This document shows positions 44,786 to 53,684 of a stretch of DNA of 64,000 nt, piece by piece. Each line of letters starts with the position of its first letter. Position 1 is the stretch's first letter. Under the pieces are notes generated by a model. It had not been told where the DNA came from, did no database searches, and saw only the letters and a program-made list of their open reading frames with translations. A program made the position numbers and the translations under genes. This stretch comes from Mariniphaga sp963747515 (GTDB lineage: Bacteria; Bacteroidota; Bacteroidia; Bacteroidales; Prolixibacteraceae): positions 496,001 through 560,000 of the forward strand of contig CAVVFN010000003.1 in assembly GCA_963747515.1 (NCBI GenBank). Direction: 5' to 3'.

Positions 44786-46045
44786 ATGTTCAGTTATCAG
44801 ACAAAAGAAAAAGAGAGAGCAGGAAAAACTGTTCAACCAAAACTAAAAATTGGCCAATCCGGTGATAAATATGAGCAGGAGGCAGACGCTGTTGCTGACA
44901 GAGTGATGAGAATGAGTCAATGTGAAACCATTCGAATGCAGCCCATTGAGGAAGAGGAAGAGATGATGCAAACAAAACTACGGATGCAACCTTTGGAAGA
45001 GGAAGAAGAATTACTTCAAATGAAATCAGGAGATAAAGGTAATTTTAAATCTTTCGAAATTGAACAGCAGGTAAATTCAACAAAAGGCAATGGAAAACCT
45101 TTGTCCGGAAGCATCAAAGAAGTTATGCGGCCGTTTTTTCAATCTGAATTCAGCCAGGTAAGGCTACATACCGACCCAAAATCTCAGGACATGAATCAAC
45201 GCCTCCATTCAAAAGCTTTTACACATGGTTCTGATATTTATTTCAACAAAGGGCAGTACAATCCACAGTCAAACTCCGGCAAACAATTGCTGGCGCATGA
45301 ACTTACTCATGTTGTGCAGCAAAAAGAAGGTCTGCAATCCAAAAATATCCAGCGCGAAGTACAGCTGCGGCCTCCGGGCAGGGGCGAAGCATCAGCCTTT
45401 GACAGGGTCGATGAATTCATTCAGCGCCTGAATGCCGTGGCATCCGCCGGAGCTACGTATCGCCTGGATGGACAGGTTTTGAGAATGGATATATCAGACG
45501 AAGCCGCATTGAGCCATTTCGACAGGCAAATGAGGGGGTATATTGAAAGGGCAGAGATTGTGCCCATGCGTTTGATTACAGGTGAAGGATATGTTGGCGG
45601 AGGTCCCTTGTTGGTCGACAGCCTTCAGTTGGGTTATGTTGATCTGGATGACATGTTGGCCAGTGATGATCTGGGTTTTCAATCAAACATTATGCACGTG
45701 CTGGGAGAAAGGTTTGCCGTGCGGGATTATAACCGCCGTTTGGGAACAGCCGGTGTGGGCGCTGAATGGAACAGGGCACATCCTGTTGGCTTAAGGGCAG
45801 AAGCTGAATTTTTTCAAAATATATTTAACGATCCAAGCATCCGGTTCAGTTGGGACAGAACATCTCCAAACGGAAACTACATTGCTGTTTTCAGGAGCCG
45901 TGATCAAAATTATCGTGTAATGCTTCAAATAACAGGCGGCCGCAACGAAGTAAGGGGTACACATATTACGGTAAGAACAGCCGACGGGCGTACTCTTTCC
46001 GTACAGGATTTCCAGGCAGAAAGGGCCGCCGCTGTCGCACCTTAA
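44786..46045 (+). CDS. DUF4157 (eCIS-core) putative cargo/effector protein
   Basis: A 419-residue protein with the eCIS-core DUF4157 domain, a metalloprotease-like HEXXH module found on cargo of contractile injection systems. Seen: the lead GQSGDKYEQEADAVADRVM near residue 27, a tandem repeat MQPIEEEEE / MQPLEEEEE near residues 50-80, and AHELTHVVQQKEG near residue 170. The C-terminal part after residue ~205 is the likely toxin. It contains IMHVLGERF and WNRAHPVGLRAEAEFF, a H..E and H..G..AE arrangement resembling effector-domain metallopeptidases; I infer this but cannot confirm it. Last gene of the operon, so it is the likely payload. Confidence 0.85.
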   Translation: MFSYQTKEKERAGKTVQPKLKIGQSGDKYEQEADAVADRVMRMSQCETIRMQPIEEEEEMMQTKLRMQPLEEEEELLQMKSGDKGNFKSFEIEQQVNSTKGNGKPLSGSIKEVMRPFFQSEFSQVRLHTDPKSQDMNQRLHSKAFTHGSDIYFNKGQYNPQSNSGKQLLAHELTHVVQQKEGLQSKNIQREVQLRPPGRGEASAFDRVDEFIQRLNAVASAGATYRLDGQVLRMDISDEAALSHFDRQMRGYIERAEIVPMRLITGEGYVGGGPLLVDSLQLGYVDLDDMLASDDLGFQSNIMHVLGERFAVRDYNRRLGTAGVGAEWNRAHPVGLRAEAEFFQNIFNDPSIRFSWDRTSPNGNYIAVFRSRDQNYRVMLQITGGRNEVRGTHITVRTADGRTLSVQDFQAERAAAVAP

Positions 46046-46202
46046 TGGATAAACCCGTGGTATCTAACCTACTGGAACTTCCGGGGAGTGCTATACCTTA
46101 TTGAAAACTCTCCGAAAAAAATTGAAAAACCATCTCAACTGAAGATATTTTGTAAAAGTATTCAGAAGAGTATATAAAAGAAATGAAAATGTTACGGCAA
46201 TG

Positions 46203-46233
46203 TTGAAAAACAGAAGGTTTTTACCTACTTTTA
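46203..46233 (+). promoter_or_regulatory. Candidate promoter for the MtaA/UroD-family gene
   Basis: TTG at 46203-46205, 20-bp spacer, TACTTTTA at 46226-46233 (one mismatch to TAnnTTTG), 19 bp before the ATG at 46253. The rest of the 207-bp gap after the eCIS cluster shows no terminator that I can identify. Confidence 0.45.
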
Positions 46234-46252
46234 AGATTTAAATACTCTGGCT

Positions 46253-47279
46253 ATGACTAAAACCGAACAATTCCACCATCTTCTTAAAAACGGGGCTTTG
46301 CCCGATAAGGTTTTGTTTCGTCCCATACTGATGTACTTTGCGGCTAATTTTATCGGAAAAACCTACGGGGAATTTGCATCCGACTACAACGTACTGGTTG
46401 AAGCGAACCTTCGCTGCATGGATGAGTTTGGACTCGATATGCTGGGTCTTATTTCCGATCCCTACCGGGAAACCAGCGCATTTGGCGCAAAAATAAAATA
46501 TGTACCCGATGGTGTTCCACAGGTGCCTTAATTACGTGGTTCAAAATATTGATGATGTTATTGCCCTTCAGGCTCCGGATGTCTATAAATCGGAAAGAAC
46601 CCTGGACAGGATAAAGGCAGGGGAGGTGCTTGCAAAAAAAACACAGGGAAACATCCCAATCATTGGCTGGATTGAAGGTCCGTTGGCGGAGGCATGCGAT
46701 TTGGCAGGTGTGCAGAATATGATGATGCAGCTCATGATGGACCCTGATTTTGCCAACCGCCTGATGGATAAATGCATGGTGACTGCCAAAGATTTTGCCA
46801 GGGCACAGATAGAAGCCGGATGTGATATTATTGGTATGGGCGATGCCGTATGTTCACAAATAGATACCGATACCTACAATTTATTTATAAAAGACAGACA
46901 CAGGGAACTTATTGAATACATCCACAGTCTTGGTGGTAAAATAAAGCTTCATATATGCGGCGACACCAATCACCTGCTGTCATCCTATCGCGATTTGAAT
47001 CTCGATATCCTGGACCTCGACTGGCAGGTGGATATTCAGCATGCACGCTCTGTTGTTGGAGATGAGGTTATTCTCGCAGGAAATATTAATCCCGTTCTGG
47101 TTCAGGACAGTTCCCGCGAAGAAGTCTTTAACATGGGCCAAAACCTGGTTGAAAAATACCGGAATGAACGGTTTATCCTTTCCGCGGGATGCGAAATTAC
47201 CGTTTTGACACCGCAGGAAAATCTGATGGCAATGGATAAGTCAAGATATTCTATATCAAAGAAAATCAGGCCATTGTAG
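46253..47279 (+). pseudogene. MtaA/uroporphyrinogen decarboxylase-family gene, frameshifted
   Basis: A member of the UroD/MtaA superfamily, which includes corrinoid-dependent methyltransferases. The N-terminal frame (46253-46531) ends in IKYVPDGVPQVP; the rest continues in another frame from CLNYVVQNIDDV. Joining them needs removal of one base near 46516-46521 (CCACAGG), restoring VPRCLNYVV. The C-terminal part has HICGDTNHLL and SAGCEITVLTP, a HxC...C motif of the zinc-binding methyltransferase branch, so methyltransfer from a corrinoid protein is more likely than heme synthesis. No corrinoid protein gene is nearby. It is either a pseudogene or a sequencing error. The 3' end overlaps the convergent argF by 14 bp. 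Confidence 0.82.
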
Positions 47280-48264
47280 CCACCATTACAGCCTTAATTG
47301 TATGCATTCTGTTCTCGGCCTGGTCGAATACTACTGATGCTTTACTTTCGAATACCTCTTCGGTAACCTCCATCGATTCCAGCCCGAATTTCCGGTAAAT
47401 TTCTTCCCCGAGTCTGGTGGCACGATTATGAAATGCAGGCAGGCAATGCATGAATTTCACATTTGGATTTCCTGTATGTTCCATTAGATGCTTATTTACC
47501 TGAAACGGCTTAAGCAACTCAATACGTTCGGTCCATACTTCCTGGGGTTCGCCCATCGACACCCACACATCGGTATACAGGAAATCGCAGTTACGGACGG
47601 CTTCCTGTACATTTTCGGTAATCCTTATTTTTGCCCCCGACTCACCTGCAATCTGCCTGCACTGTTCCATCAATTGATCTGAAGGATGGCACTGCCTTGG
47701 TGCGGCAGCTCTGAAATCCATGCCCAGTTTGGCGGCTCCCACCATCAGCGAGTTCCCCATGTTGTTGCGGGCGTCACCCAGGTAACAAAACTTGATTTGC
47801 GACAGCGGCTTATGTGAATGTTCTTTCATGGTTAAAAAGTCGGCCAGGATTTGTGTGGGATGAAACTCATCAGTCAATCCGTTCCATACCGGTACCCCGC
47901 TATATTGTCCAAGCTCTTCCACGATTTCCTGTCCAAACCCCCGGTATTCAATCCCGTCATACATGCGGCCAAGCACCCGTGCGGTATCTTTCATGGATTC
48001 CTTATGCCCGATTTGTGAACCCGAAGGTCCCAGACAGGTAACATGTGCCCCCTGGTCGAATGCTGCTACTTCAAACGCACATCGTGTTCGTGTAGATGTT
48101 TTTTCAAAAATGAGGGCAATATTTTTTCCCTTTAGCATCTGCTTCTCGGTCCCTGTATACTTTGCCTGTTTGAGAGACCCTGACAATTTAAGCAGATATT
48201 CTATCTCCTTTGCTGTAAAATCAAGTAGTTTTAAAAAATTCCGGTTCTTTAAGTTAAATGACAT
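47266..48264 (-). CDS. argF: Ornithine carbamoyltransferase
   Basis: Joins ornithine and carbamoyl phosphate to citrulline, or runs in reverse in arginine catabolism. 332 residues. Seen: carbamoyl-phosphate motif EKTSTRTRCAFE near residue 54, ornithine-site segments, and MHCLPAFHNRATRLG near residue 275 with the conserved cysteine. It shares strand with a carbamate kinase gene 1.7 kb upstream; together they could run the last two steps of the arginine deiminase pathway and yield ATP. arcA is absent from the window, and a membrane glycosyltransferase gene intervenes. The anabolic/catabolic choice cannot be read from sequence. Confidence 0.94.
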   Translation of the reverse strand: MSFNLKNRNFLKLLDFTAKEIEYLLKLSGSLKQAKYTGTEKQMLKGKNIALIFEKTSTRTRCAFEVAAFDQGAHVTCLGPSGSQIGHKESMKDTARVLGRMYDGIEYRGFGQEIVEELGQYSGVPVWNGLTDEFHPTQILADFLTMKEHSHKPLSQIKFCYLGDARNNMGNSLMVGAAKLGMDFRAAAPRQCHPSDQLMEQCRQIAGESGAKIRITENVQEAVRNCDFLYTDVWVSMGEPQEVWTERIELLKPFQVNKHLMEHTGNPNVKFMHCLPAFHNRATRLGEEIYRKFGLESMEVTEEVFESKASVVFDQAENRMHTIKAVMVATMA

Positions 48265-48341
48265 TATAATTCTTTTTAATTATTAGAATCTTCTATTTGT
48301 CATGAGTTTCTTTTTATTTTTTTTGTAAATAGTTAAAAAAA

Positions 48342-49898
48342 TTATTCATATCCTCTCAATTCCCTATCAATAAATTCTACTGAGGTATCTTTTTTTAAAT
48401 ACTCTGGAATTTCATTAATTGAAGGACGGAAGATATAAATTTTGCTTTTTTTGCTTTTTAAATCATTATATTGTACTTGCGTTGGTATAAAGTTATATGC
48501 GGGTTTCCCGGTATAAAACATGGCTTCAATGAAATGTCTGCCTTTAACGTTAAACAGAACAGCGTTTTCAGGCAATTCTAGAGAAGCAAATATTTTTTTA
48601 TTATGCAATAACATATTGTTGTATGAATTTTCAGTATTCCATGCCATATGACGTTCTTTTAAAAGAGCAAAATCAAATCTAGATAGAATCAGTATAATGA
48701 GAGAAATGTGTATAATAGAACGAATTATTTTATTAAATATTAAATTTTTAGTTAACAACAGGAAAGAATCAAATAATGAAGCCAAACAAAATAAGATGAT
48801 TACCAATACGACAATTGGGAATGATAACATTTTTGTTGTAGCAATTGTAAAGAAAGTATATACAATCAAAACCATGCCCGTTAATACATAAAATAATTTT
48901 TTATCATTTATTCTGATATACATTATCATGAAAGCTGGTATGATTAAAACAGAAGCTAATCTGCCATAAATCGTATCAAAATTTTTAAAATAAAACACTA
49001 ATGTTCCGGCATGCCCATCTAAGGCTTTTATAAAATGTAAAACATTAATTTCATAGGCTTGAGCCGCTTCATCAGGATAGGCAATAAAAGTAAAGACCTG
49101 CCAAGGTGCCGCAATTAATAAAGTTACTAAAAGGGAAATTAACAAATCTTTGTACATAGGCAATTTAAATTTCTTTTGCAGAAGTTTCAAAACAAACCAT
49201 CCAAAATAAATCAGCATACCAACCAGCCATTTGCATAAAATGGCCATTCCCGAAAATAAACCAATTAAAAAAATCCAGTACTTCTTCTTAGAATAATAAT
49301 ACTCAATAAATGCCCAGATACTTAAAGAAACATAAAATAGAAAAGATATATCATTGTGATCGATGGCCTGTCTACCTGATATTAGTTCAAAAATGTAGTA
49401 AGTTGAAATAAGGAAAATTCCTGTTATATAACCCACATTACTATTAATCAATAACGTGCCTATGCGGTAGGCGATATAAATCAAAATGACTCCAGATATG
49501 ATGCTTGGTATTCTTAAGCTAAATTCTGAAATACCAAAAATTTTAAAACTTAAGGCAATTTGCCAAAGGAATAATGGTTGTTTATGTAACCAGATATGGT
49601 AACGGTCCCACCAGTTATAATCCATTTTAACAATTGGATTATCATATAAAGTTGGTTTTAATGGATGACTCATCAAGTTTTTTGCAACCAAGGCATGAAA
49701 CCTTTCATCCCAAATGTTGAGAAATGGATCCAGTAAAGCCGCAAAACAATAAAAGCAAAAGCCAGCCATTAGCAGGAACAATAAGGCCGGCTTTTCTTTC
49801 TGCGCAGTATAAAAGCCTAAACTTATTATCAAAAATAAGAATGTTGAAATTAGGAAAAGGTTGAGTTTGATGTTACCATAGGTTAAAAGTAAATTCAT
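48342..49898 (-). CDS. GT39/ArnT-like integral-membrane glycosyltransferase
   Basis: A ~518-residue polytopic protein with around ten hydrophobic segments (FLISTFLFLIISLGF, ALLFLLMAGFCFYCFAALL and others) and the early periplasmic-loop motif IWDERFHALVAKNL with acidic residues, as in the dolichyl/undecaprenyl-phosphate-sugar:protein/lipid glycosyltransferases (GT39/ArnT/GT83). Substrate unknown. Its base composition is clearly more AT-rich than argF and arcC on either side, suggesting it was inserted between them. I chose the ATG at 49898; the frame is open from a TTG at 49973. Confidence 0.82.
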   Translation of the reverse strand: MNLLLTYGNIKLNLFLISTFLFLIISLGFYTAQKEKPALLFLLMAGFCFYCFAALLDPFLNIWDERFHALVAKNLMSHPLKPTLYDNPIVKMDYNWWDRYHIWLHKQPLFLWQIALSFKIFGISEFSLRIPSIISGVILIYIAYRIGTLLINSNVGYITGIFLISTYYIFELISGRQAIDHNDISFLFYVSLSIWAFIEYYYSKKKYWIFLIGLFSGMAILCKWLVGMLIYFGWFVLKLLQKKFKLPMYKDLLISLLVTLLIAAPWQVFTFIAYPDEAAQAYEINVLHFIKALDGHAGTLVFYFKNFDTIYGRLASVLIIPAFMIMYIRINDKKLFYVLTGMVLIVYTFFTIATTKMLSFPIVVLVIILFCLASLFDSFLLLTKNLIFNKIIRSIIHISLIILILSRFDFALLKERHMAWNTENSYNNMLLHNKKIFASLELPENAVLFNVKGRHFIEAMFYTGKPAYNFIPTQVQYNDLKSKKSKIYIFRPSINEIPEYLKKDTSVEFIDRELRGYE

Positions 49899-49973
49899 TT
49901 TAAAGCTGAAATTTTTTAAACAATTTATGTTAAGCCAAGGTAATATTATTTCCAATATTTTCTGAACTATCAA

Positions 49974-50020
49974 TTCTCATTGTTCTCTGTTCACTGTTTA
50001 CTATTCATAGCTCACTGCTC
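49974..50020. repeat. Degenerate heptamer tandem repeat
   Basis: Seven loose copies of a 7-bp unit (minus strand: GAGCAGT GAGCTAT GAATAGT and related forms, consensus roughly GAACAGT) run from the last codons of arcC into the gap before the glycosyltransferase gene. Such heptamer runs occur in Bacteroidota intergenic regions; no function is known. Confidence 0.6.
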
Positions 50021-50971
50021 ATCATATTCCATCGTAATTTTTGAGCCGTACGATTTATCTTCCAGTTTTTTTGCTTCGGTAATCACACTTTTTTTCCCTC
50101 CGTTTTTTAAAAATTCGAGGCATGCCTGTATTTTTGGTTCCATCGTTCCCTCAGCAAAGGTGCCTTTTTCGAGGTAGTGCATTGCATCGGCATAATTTAA
50201 AAACTCCAGTTTCTCCTGTGTTGGAAGGCCATAATCCTTATAAATAAACGAGACATCGGTCAGAATGTACAATTCATCGGCACCAATATTCTGTGCAAGC
50301 AAACCTGAAGCAAGGTCTTTATCGATTACGGCATCCACCGTGCGCACATTTCCCTCCTCGTCATAGTAAACCGGAATGCCGCCACCACCTGCAGCAATGA
50401 CAATATTGCCATTTCTTACCAGTAAACCGATGATTTCCTTATTGATAATATCATGTGGGGCAGGCGAGGGGACTACTCTTCTGGAGCCTTCCCTGATTTT
50501 AGATGAAGGCTTGAATATCCAGTTTTTTTCATCATGTAGCCTGTGGGCTTCTTCCTTGCTGTAGGTTTTGCCAATACGTTTCGAGGGGTTAATAAAAGCA
50601 GGGTCGTTTTGGTTAATTTCCACCAGTGTGACCATAGTAATTACATTTTTCCGGATGCCGTGTTTGTTCAGAACATTCCGGATGATGCGTTCAATCATGT
50701 ATCCGATACCTCCCTGTGAATCGGCCACACAAATATCGAGAGGCATAGGGGCAATCGAATACATTTTTTCTCCTGCATCATTCCGCATTAAGATATTTCC
50801 CACCTGTGGTCCATTCCCATGTGTTATCACCAGTTCATACCCGTCTTTTATCAGGTGAATCAGGTTTTCCACAGTTTCCTTAGCATTCTGTTCCTGTTGT
50901 TCAATGGTTCCTTCTTCATTATCGCGCAACAGTGCATTTCCTCCCAGAGCTACTACTGCCAGTTTTTTCAT
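50012..50971 (-). CDS. arcC: Carbamate kinase
   Basis: Converts carbamoyl phosphate and ADP to ATP, CO2 and ammonia, the energy-yielding step of arginine/citrulline breakdown. About 319 residues from the ATG at 50971. Seen: LAVVALGGNALL at the N-terminus, VITHGNGPQVGNIL, VVPSPAPHDIINKEII, AAGGGGIPVYYDEEG with the nucleotide-binding glycines, and GTMEPKIQACLEFLKNGG. The longer frame start at 50995 adds eight residues before MKKLAV and is unlikely. A TAAGTTTG box lies just upstream. Confidence 0.95.
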   Translation of the reverse strand: MKKLAVVALGGNALLRDNEEGTIEQQEQNAKETVENLIHLIKDGYELVITHGNGPQVGNILMRNDAGEKMYSIAPMPLDICVADSQGGIGYMIERIIRNVLNKHGIRKNVITMVTLVEINQNDPAFINPSKRIGKTYSKEEAHRLHDEKNWIFKPSSKIREGSRRVVPSPAPHDIINKEIIGLLVRNGNIVIAAGGGGIPVYYDEEGNVRTVDAVIDKDLASGLLAQNIGADELYILTDVSFIYKDYGLPTQEKLEFLNYADAMHYLEKGTFAEGTMEPKIQACLEFLKNGGKKSVITEAKKLEDKSYGSKITMEYDEQ

Positions 50972-50992
50972 AATCCTACTTTTGCTGTGCAA

Positions 50993-51000
50993 CAAACTTA
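50993..51000 (-). promoter_or_regulatory. Candidate -7 box for arcC
   Basis: Minus-strand TAAGTTTG is an exact TAnnTTTG match 21 bp before the arcC ATG. No convincing -33 box. Confidence 0.4.
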
Positions 51001-51184
51001 AATAAAAGGCAGAAATCAGGAAGTGGAATAAAATCAGCTTTTGGAATGGTGAAACTGATTTAATTTTCCTTTTTCAGCTATTGATGTCCTGATGGGTGAA
51101 AATTCTTCTATCTGGTTATATTTAGACAGACAGAAACTTTAAAGATGATAAATAAAGAACATAAAAGGCTAAAAATATTTTTTC

Positions 51185-51192
51185 TATATTTG
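51185..51192 (+). promoter_or_regulatory. Candidate -7 box for the DUF1961 gene
   Basis: TATATTTG is an exact TAnnTTTG match 56 bp upstream of the ATG at 51249. No -33 box seen. Confidence 0.4.
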
Positions 51193-51248
51193 AGTATCAG
51201 GAAATAAAAATGATATTTTATTCAGGTAATAATAAATTAAAATGAAAA

Positions 51249-52097
51249 ATGAGTTTATGTAAGACCGGTACAATAATCAGAAATGGCTTAATCATATTTT
51301 GTATGGTTTTTTTTACTTTCAGCAGATATGCTAATGCTCAGCCAATGAATTCCGATTTTTCAAAAGAAAAATTTAAAGCCGCAAATGAAAGGAAGGAAAC
51401 ATTGATTTATGAAAATAAATTCAATAAAAGCCAGAAAGCTTGGGATAAAGAGATGCATGAAGAATGGGTTTTGGAAGGAAAGGGAATTGCCGAAAGTGGC
51501 AAAGGGTATCTTTCCTTGCGCTCTGAGCTGTTTACCGTTCCCCGGAACAAATATGGGCATTTCAATTTGTGGTTAAAAAAGGATTTTCCGGCAAACGTGG
51601 CCTATGAATGGGAATTTCGTTATACCGAGCCGGGGGAACAGGGGCTCGCAATCATTATATGGGCAGCCAAAGGACGAAACGGTGAGGATATTTTTGATCC
51701 CACTATGCCGGAACGCAGAGGGGAAGTCATGAGTGATTTTCATTCCGGTGCCATGAACTGTTATCATACTTCCTATATTGCACGGGGACGAAAGGCGGCC
51801 AATTTAAGAAAGAACCATGGATTTCATTTGCTGACCAATGGGCCTGATATTTCAACAGTTAGTAAGCCCAATGAATGGCATGTTGTTCGGCTGGAACAAT
51901 GTCACAATACCATCAGGTTGCTTTTCGACGGAAAGGAATCCTACAAGTTTGTGGACGATGGCAGCATGGGGGGTCCTCCCATTCTGACAGGAGGCAAGTT
52001 TGCTTTCCGGCAGCAAAATAATTTGCACCAGGGGCACTACAGAAACCTTCGGGTTTACCGGCTCGAAGATTGCGATTGCACTGGCACTACTAAATAA
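51249..52097 (+). CDS. Secreted DUF1961 family protein
   Basis: A 282-residue exported protein of the DUF1961 family, with a signal peptide (NGLIIFCMVFFTFSRYANA) and then a beta-sandwich, concanavalin-like fold. Seen: LRSELFTVPRNKYGHFNLW, YEWEFRYTEPGEQGLAIIIW, WHVVRLEQCHNTIRLLFDG and KFAFRQQNNLHQGHYRNLRV. Members occur in polysaccharide-degradation loci; the catalytic role is not settled. It stands divergent from arcC and convergent to the beta-helix/heparinase cassette. A TATATTTG box at 51185-51192 may be its promoter. ATG at 51242 in another frame is followed quickly by a stop, so 51249 is the start. Confidence 0.82.
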   Translation: MSLCKTGTIIRNGLIIFCMVFFTFSRYANAQPMNSDFSKEKFKAANERKETLIYENKFNKSQKAWDKEMHEEWVLEGKGIAESGKGYLSLRSELFTVPRNKYGHFNLWLKKDFPANVAYEWEFRYTEPGEQGLAIIIWAAKGRNGEDIFDPTMPERRGEVMSDFHSGAMNCYHTSYIARGRKAANLRKNHGFHLLTNGPDISTVSKPNEWHVVRLEQCHNTIRLLFDGKESYKFVDDGSMGGPPILTGGKFAFRQQNNLHQGHYRNLRVYRLEDCDCTGTTK

Positions 52098-52156
52098 GAT
52101 TCCAGCCGGGAATGGAAATCATTTATATCAAAAGGATCATTCCCGGTCTGAAGGTA

Positions 52157-53641
52157 TTACTGGTGAACACCAACCCCCAGTGGAAGGGCAGGAGATTCAG
52201 GCAGTAATTTGAAATCGTAGCTCTTTGAATCGGCAAACAGCGGGTTTTGTTCAATAATGTCATTTCCCTGTTTGGTGCCCACCTCATAGAACAGGTTGTG
52301 TTTCCAGTTGATATGAGGCGGTTTAAGATCCATCTCGTGAGGGCCGAAGGCAAATATATTATTGGAAATAACCGACCCTGTTGCACCGCTGCCCGATTCC
52401 GTTACTGCTACTTCATTGCCATAGAAGGTATTGTTAAGGATTTGTACATTATCAACCGGACCTGCAAACCAAACAACTGTCTCATTATTATAGATGAAAT
52501 TGTTGCGGATGATGTATCCCCGGGTAGGCTGCCGGAGCCGGAAGGTCATCCGGTTGTCGTATATCCGGTTTCCCTCCACCAGGATACCTTCAACCCCTTC
52601 TTTCAGGTTCAGTACAGCGCCATGAAGAATCCGGCTGTAACGGGTGCCGTGGAGTGTATTATTCCGCCAGGTTACCCCCTTGTTGAATTTGGCACCGTTC
52701 TGGCCCCTTTCCGGAGTTTTTGTATCGTATATATCTTCTCCAAACCAGGTGCCTGCCGGTAAACCGAGAATAGGCACATCAAGGGGTTTCATTTCAAAAT
52801 TACAGTTTTCGATGGTTAAATCACTCCAAACCGACCGACCCGACTGAACACAGTCACCAGAAACATATCCGATATAGGTATTTCTAATGGTTAGGCCGTT
52901 TGCACTGCTGGATTCAATACCATGAGCATCCCGGAAATTATCGTTCATTGTTACTATTCCCGGAAGTGGTGCAGGAGAATTGACAGTTCTGGATATGGCG
53001 CTATGAATACGGGCATTGTCTATCAGGATGTTGTTGCCATGTGCACGTAACAGATGCAACTGGTTGTTTTTTATTTCCATATTTCGCAGTACTGTAGCTT
53101 CTGTTCCTTTGTTAATTCGTACAATTCCCCCGGTACCGGAAGGGAAAAGACCGGTTACCGTTGAGTCCCGAAAAATTCCGTTTTCATCGATATAGGAATT
53201 GGAATGCCAAAGGCCGTCAACATTGATGCCATCCACCACGATATGGGAATGTAAAATATCAAGCCCTCTGCCTTCGTATCGAATCCATACACGTTTGGTG
53301 TCATCTTCCGGAACCCATCCCGGTTCTGCCCCTTCGGACGCCTCAGCCGATACTGTGGAACGTATGGTAATGGGTTGTCCGGGTAATCCGTCTCTTTGTG
53401 TACTCACTTCCTCATTGTATTTTCCCGGGTATACCCATACCGTTTCACCGGGCAGGGCAGCTTTAACACCTTCCATAATGGTGCGGAATGGCGATTTTTC
53501 ACTGCCAGTACCTCCGGCTTCTGCCGACGCATCTACATAATATACACCCGACTGTTTTGCAGGTTTACACATCCACAGTAACGATAGAATTACAGTCATT
53601 ATCACTACAATGGGGGTTAATTGTATTATTTTTTCTCTCAT
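52157..53641 (-). CDS. Right-handed parallel beta-helix protein (possible lipoprotein)
   Basis: A ~494-residue exported parallel beta-helix protein, a fold used by many polysaccharide lyases. The N-terminus has a hydrophobic segment ending SLLWMC, a possible but atypical lipobox, then YYVDASAEAGGTGSEKSPFR and ETVWVYPGKYNEEV, the usual first coils. The body carries repeated N-rich turns (VDGINVDGLWHS, NILIDNARIH, IIRNNFIYNNET). It is homologous almost throughout to the beta-helix domain of the protein encoded at 61364-63433 but lacks the T9SS tail. It lies 44 bp downstream of a heparinase-type gene on the same strand. I chose the ATG at 53641 because the longer frame runs into that gene. Confidence 0.82.
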   Translation of the reverse strand: MREKIIQLTPIVVIMTVILSLLWMCKPAKQSGVYYVDASAEAGGTGSEKSPFRTIMEGVKAALPGETVWVYPGKYNEEVSTQRDGLPGQPITIRSTVSAEASEGAEPGWVPEDDTKRVWIRYEGRGLDILHSHIVVDGINVDGLWHSNSYIDENGIFRDSTVTGLFPSGTGGIVRINKGTEATVLRNMEIKNNQLHLLRAHGNNILIDNARIHSAISRTVNSPAPLPGIVTMNDNFRDAHGIESSSANGLTIRNTYIGYVSGDCVQSGRSVWSDLTIENCNFEMKPLDVPILGLPAGTWFGEDIYDTKTPERGQNGAKFNKGVTWRNNTLHGTRYSRILHGAVLNLKEGVEGILVEGNRIYDNRMTFRLRQPTRGYIIRNNFIYNNETVVWFAGPVDNVQILNNTFYGNEVAVTESGSGATGSVISNNIFAFGPHEMDLKPPHINWKHNLFYEVGTKQGNDIIEQNPLFADSKSYDFKLLPESPALPLGVGVHQ

Positions 53642-53684
53642 AATTTTTCTTTTTCGAATTTTGAACAACCTTAACGTTTCTTGC

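Noticed and set aside
20202..46045. Prophage or type VI secretion system
   Set aside because: No head, terminase, portal, lysis or integrase genes, and no TssJ/L/M membrane complex; DUF4255, DUF5908, AAA+ and DUF4157 genes mark an eCIS.
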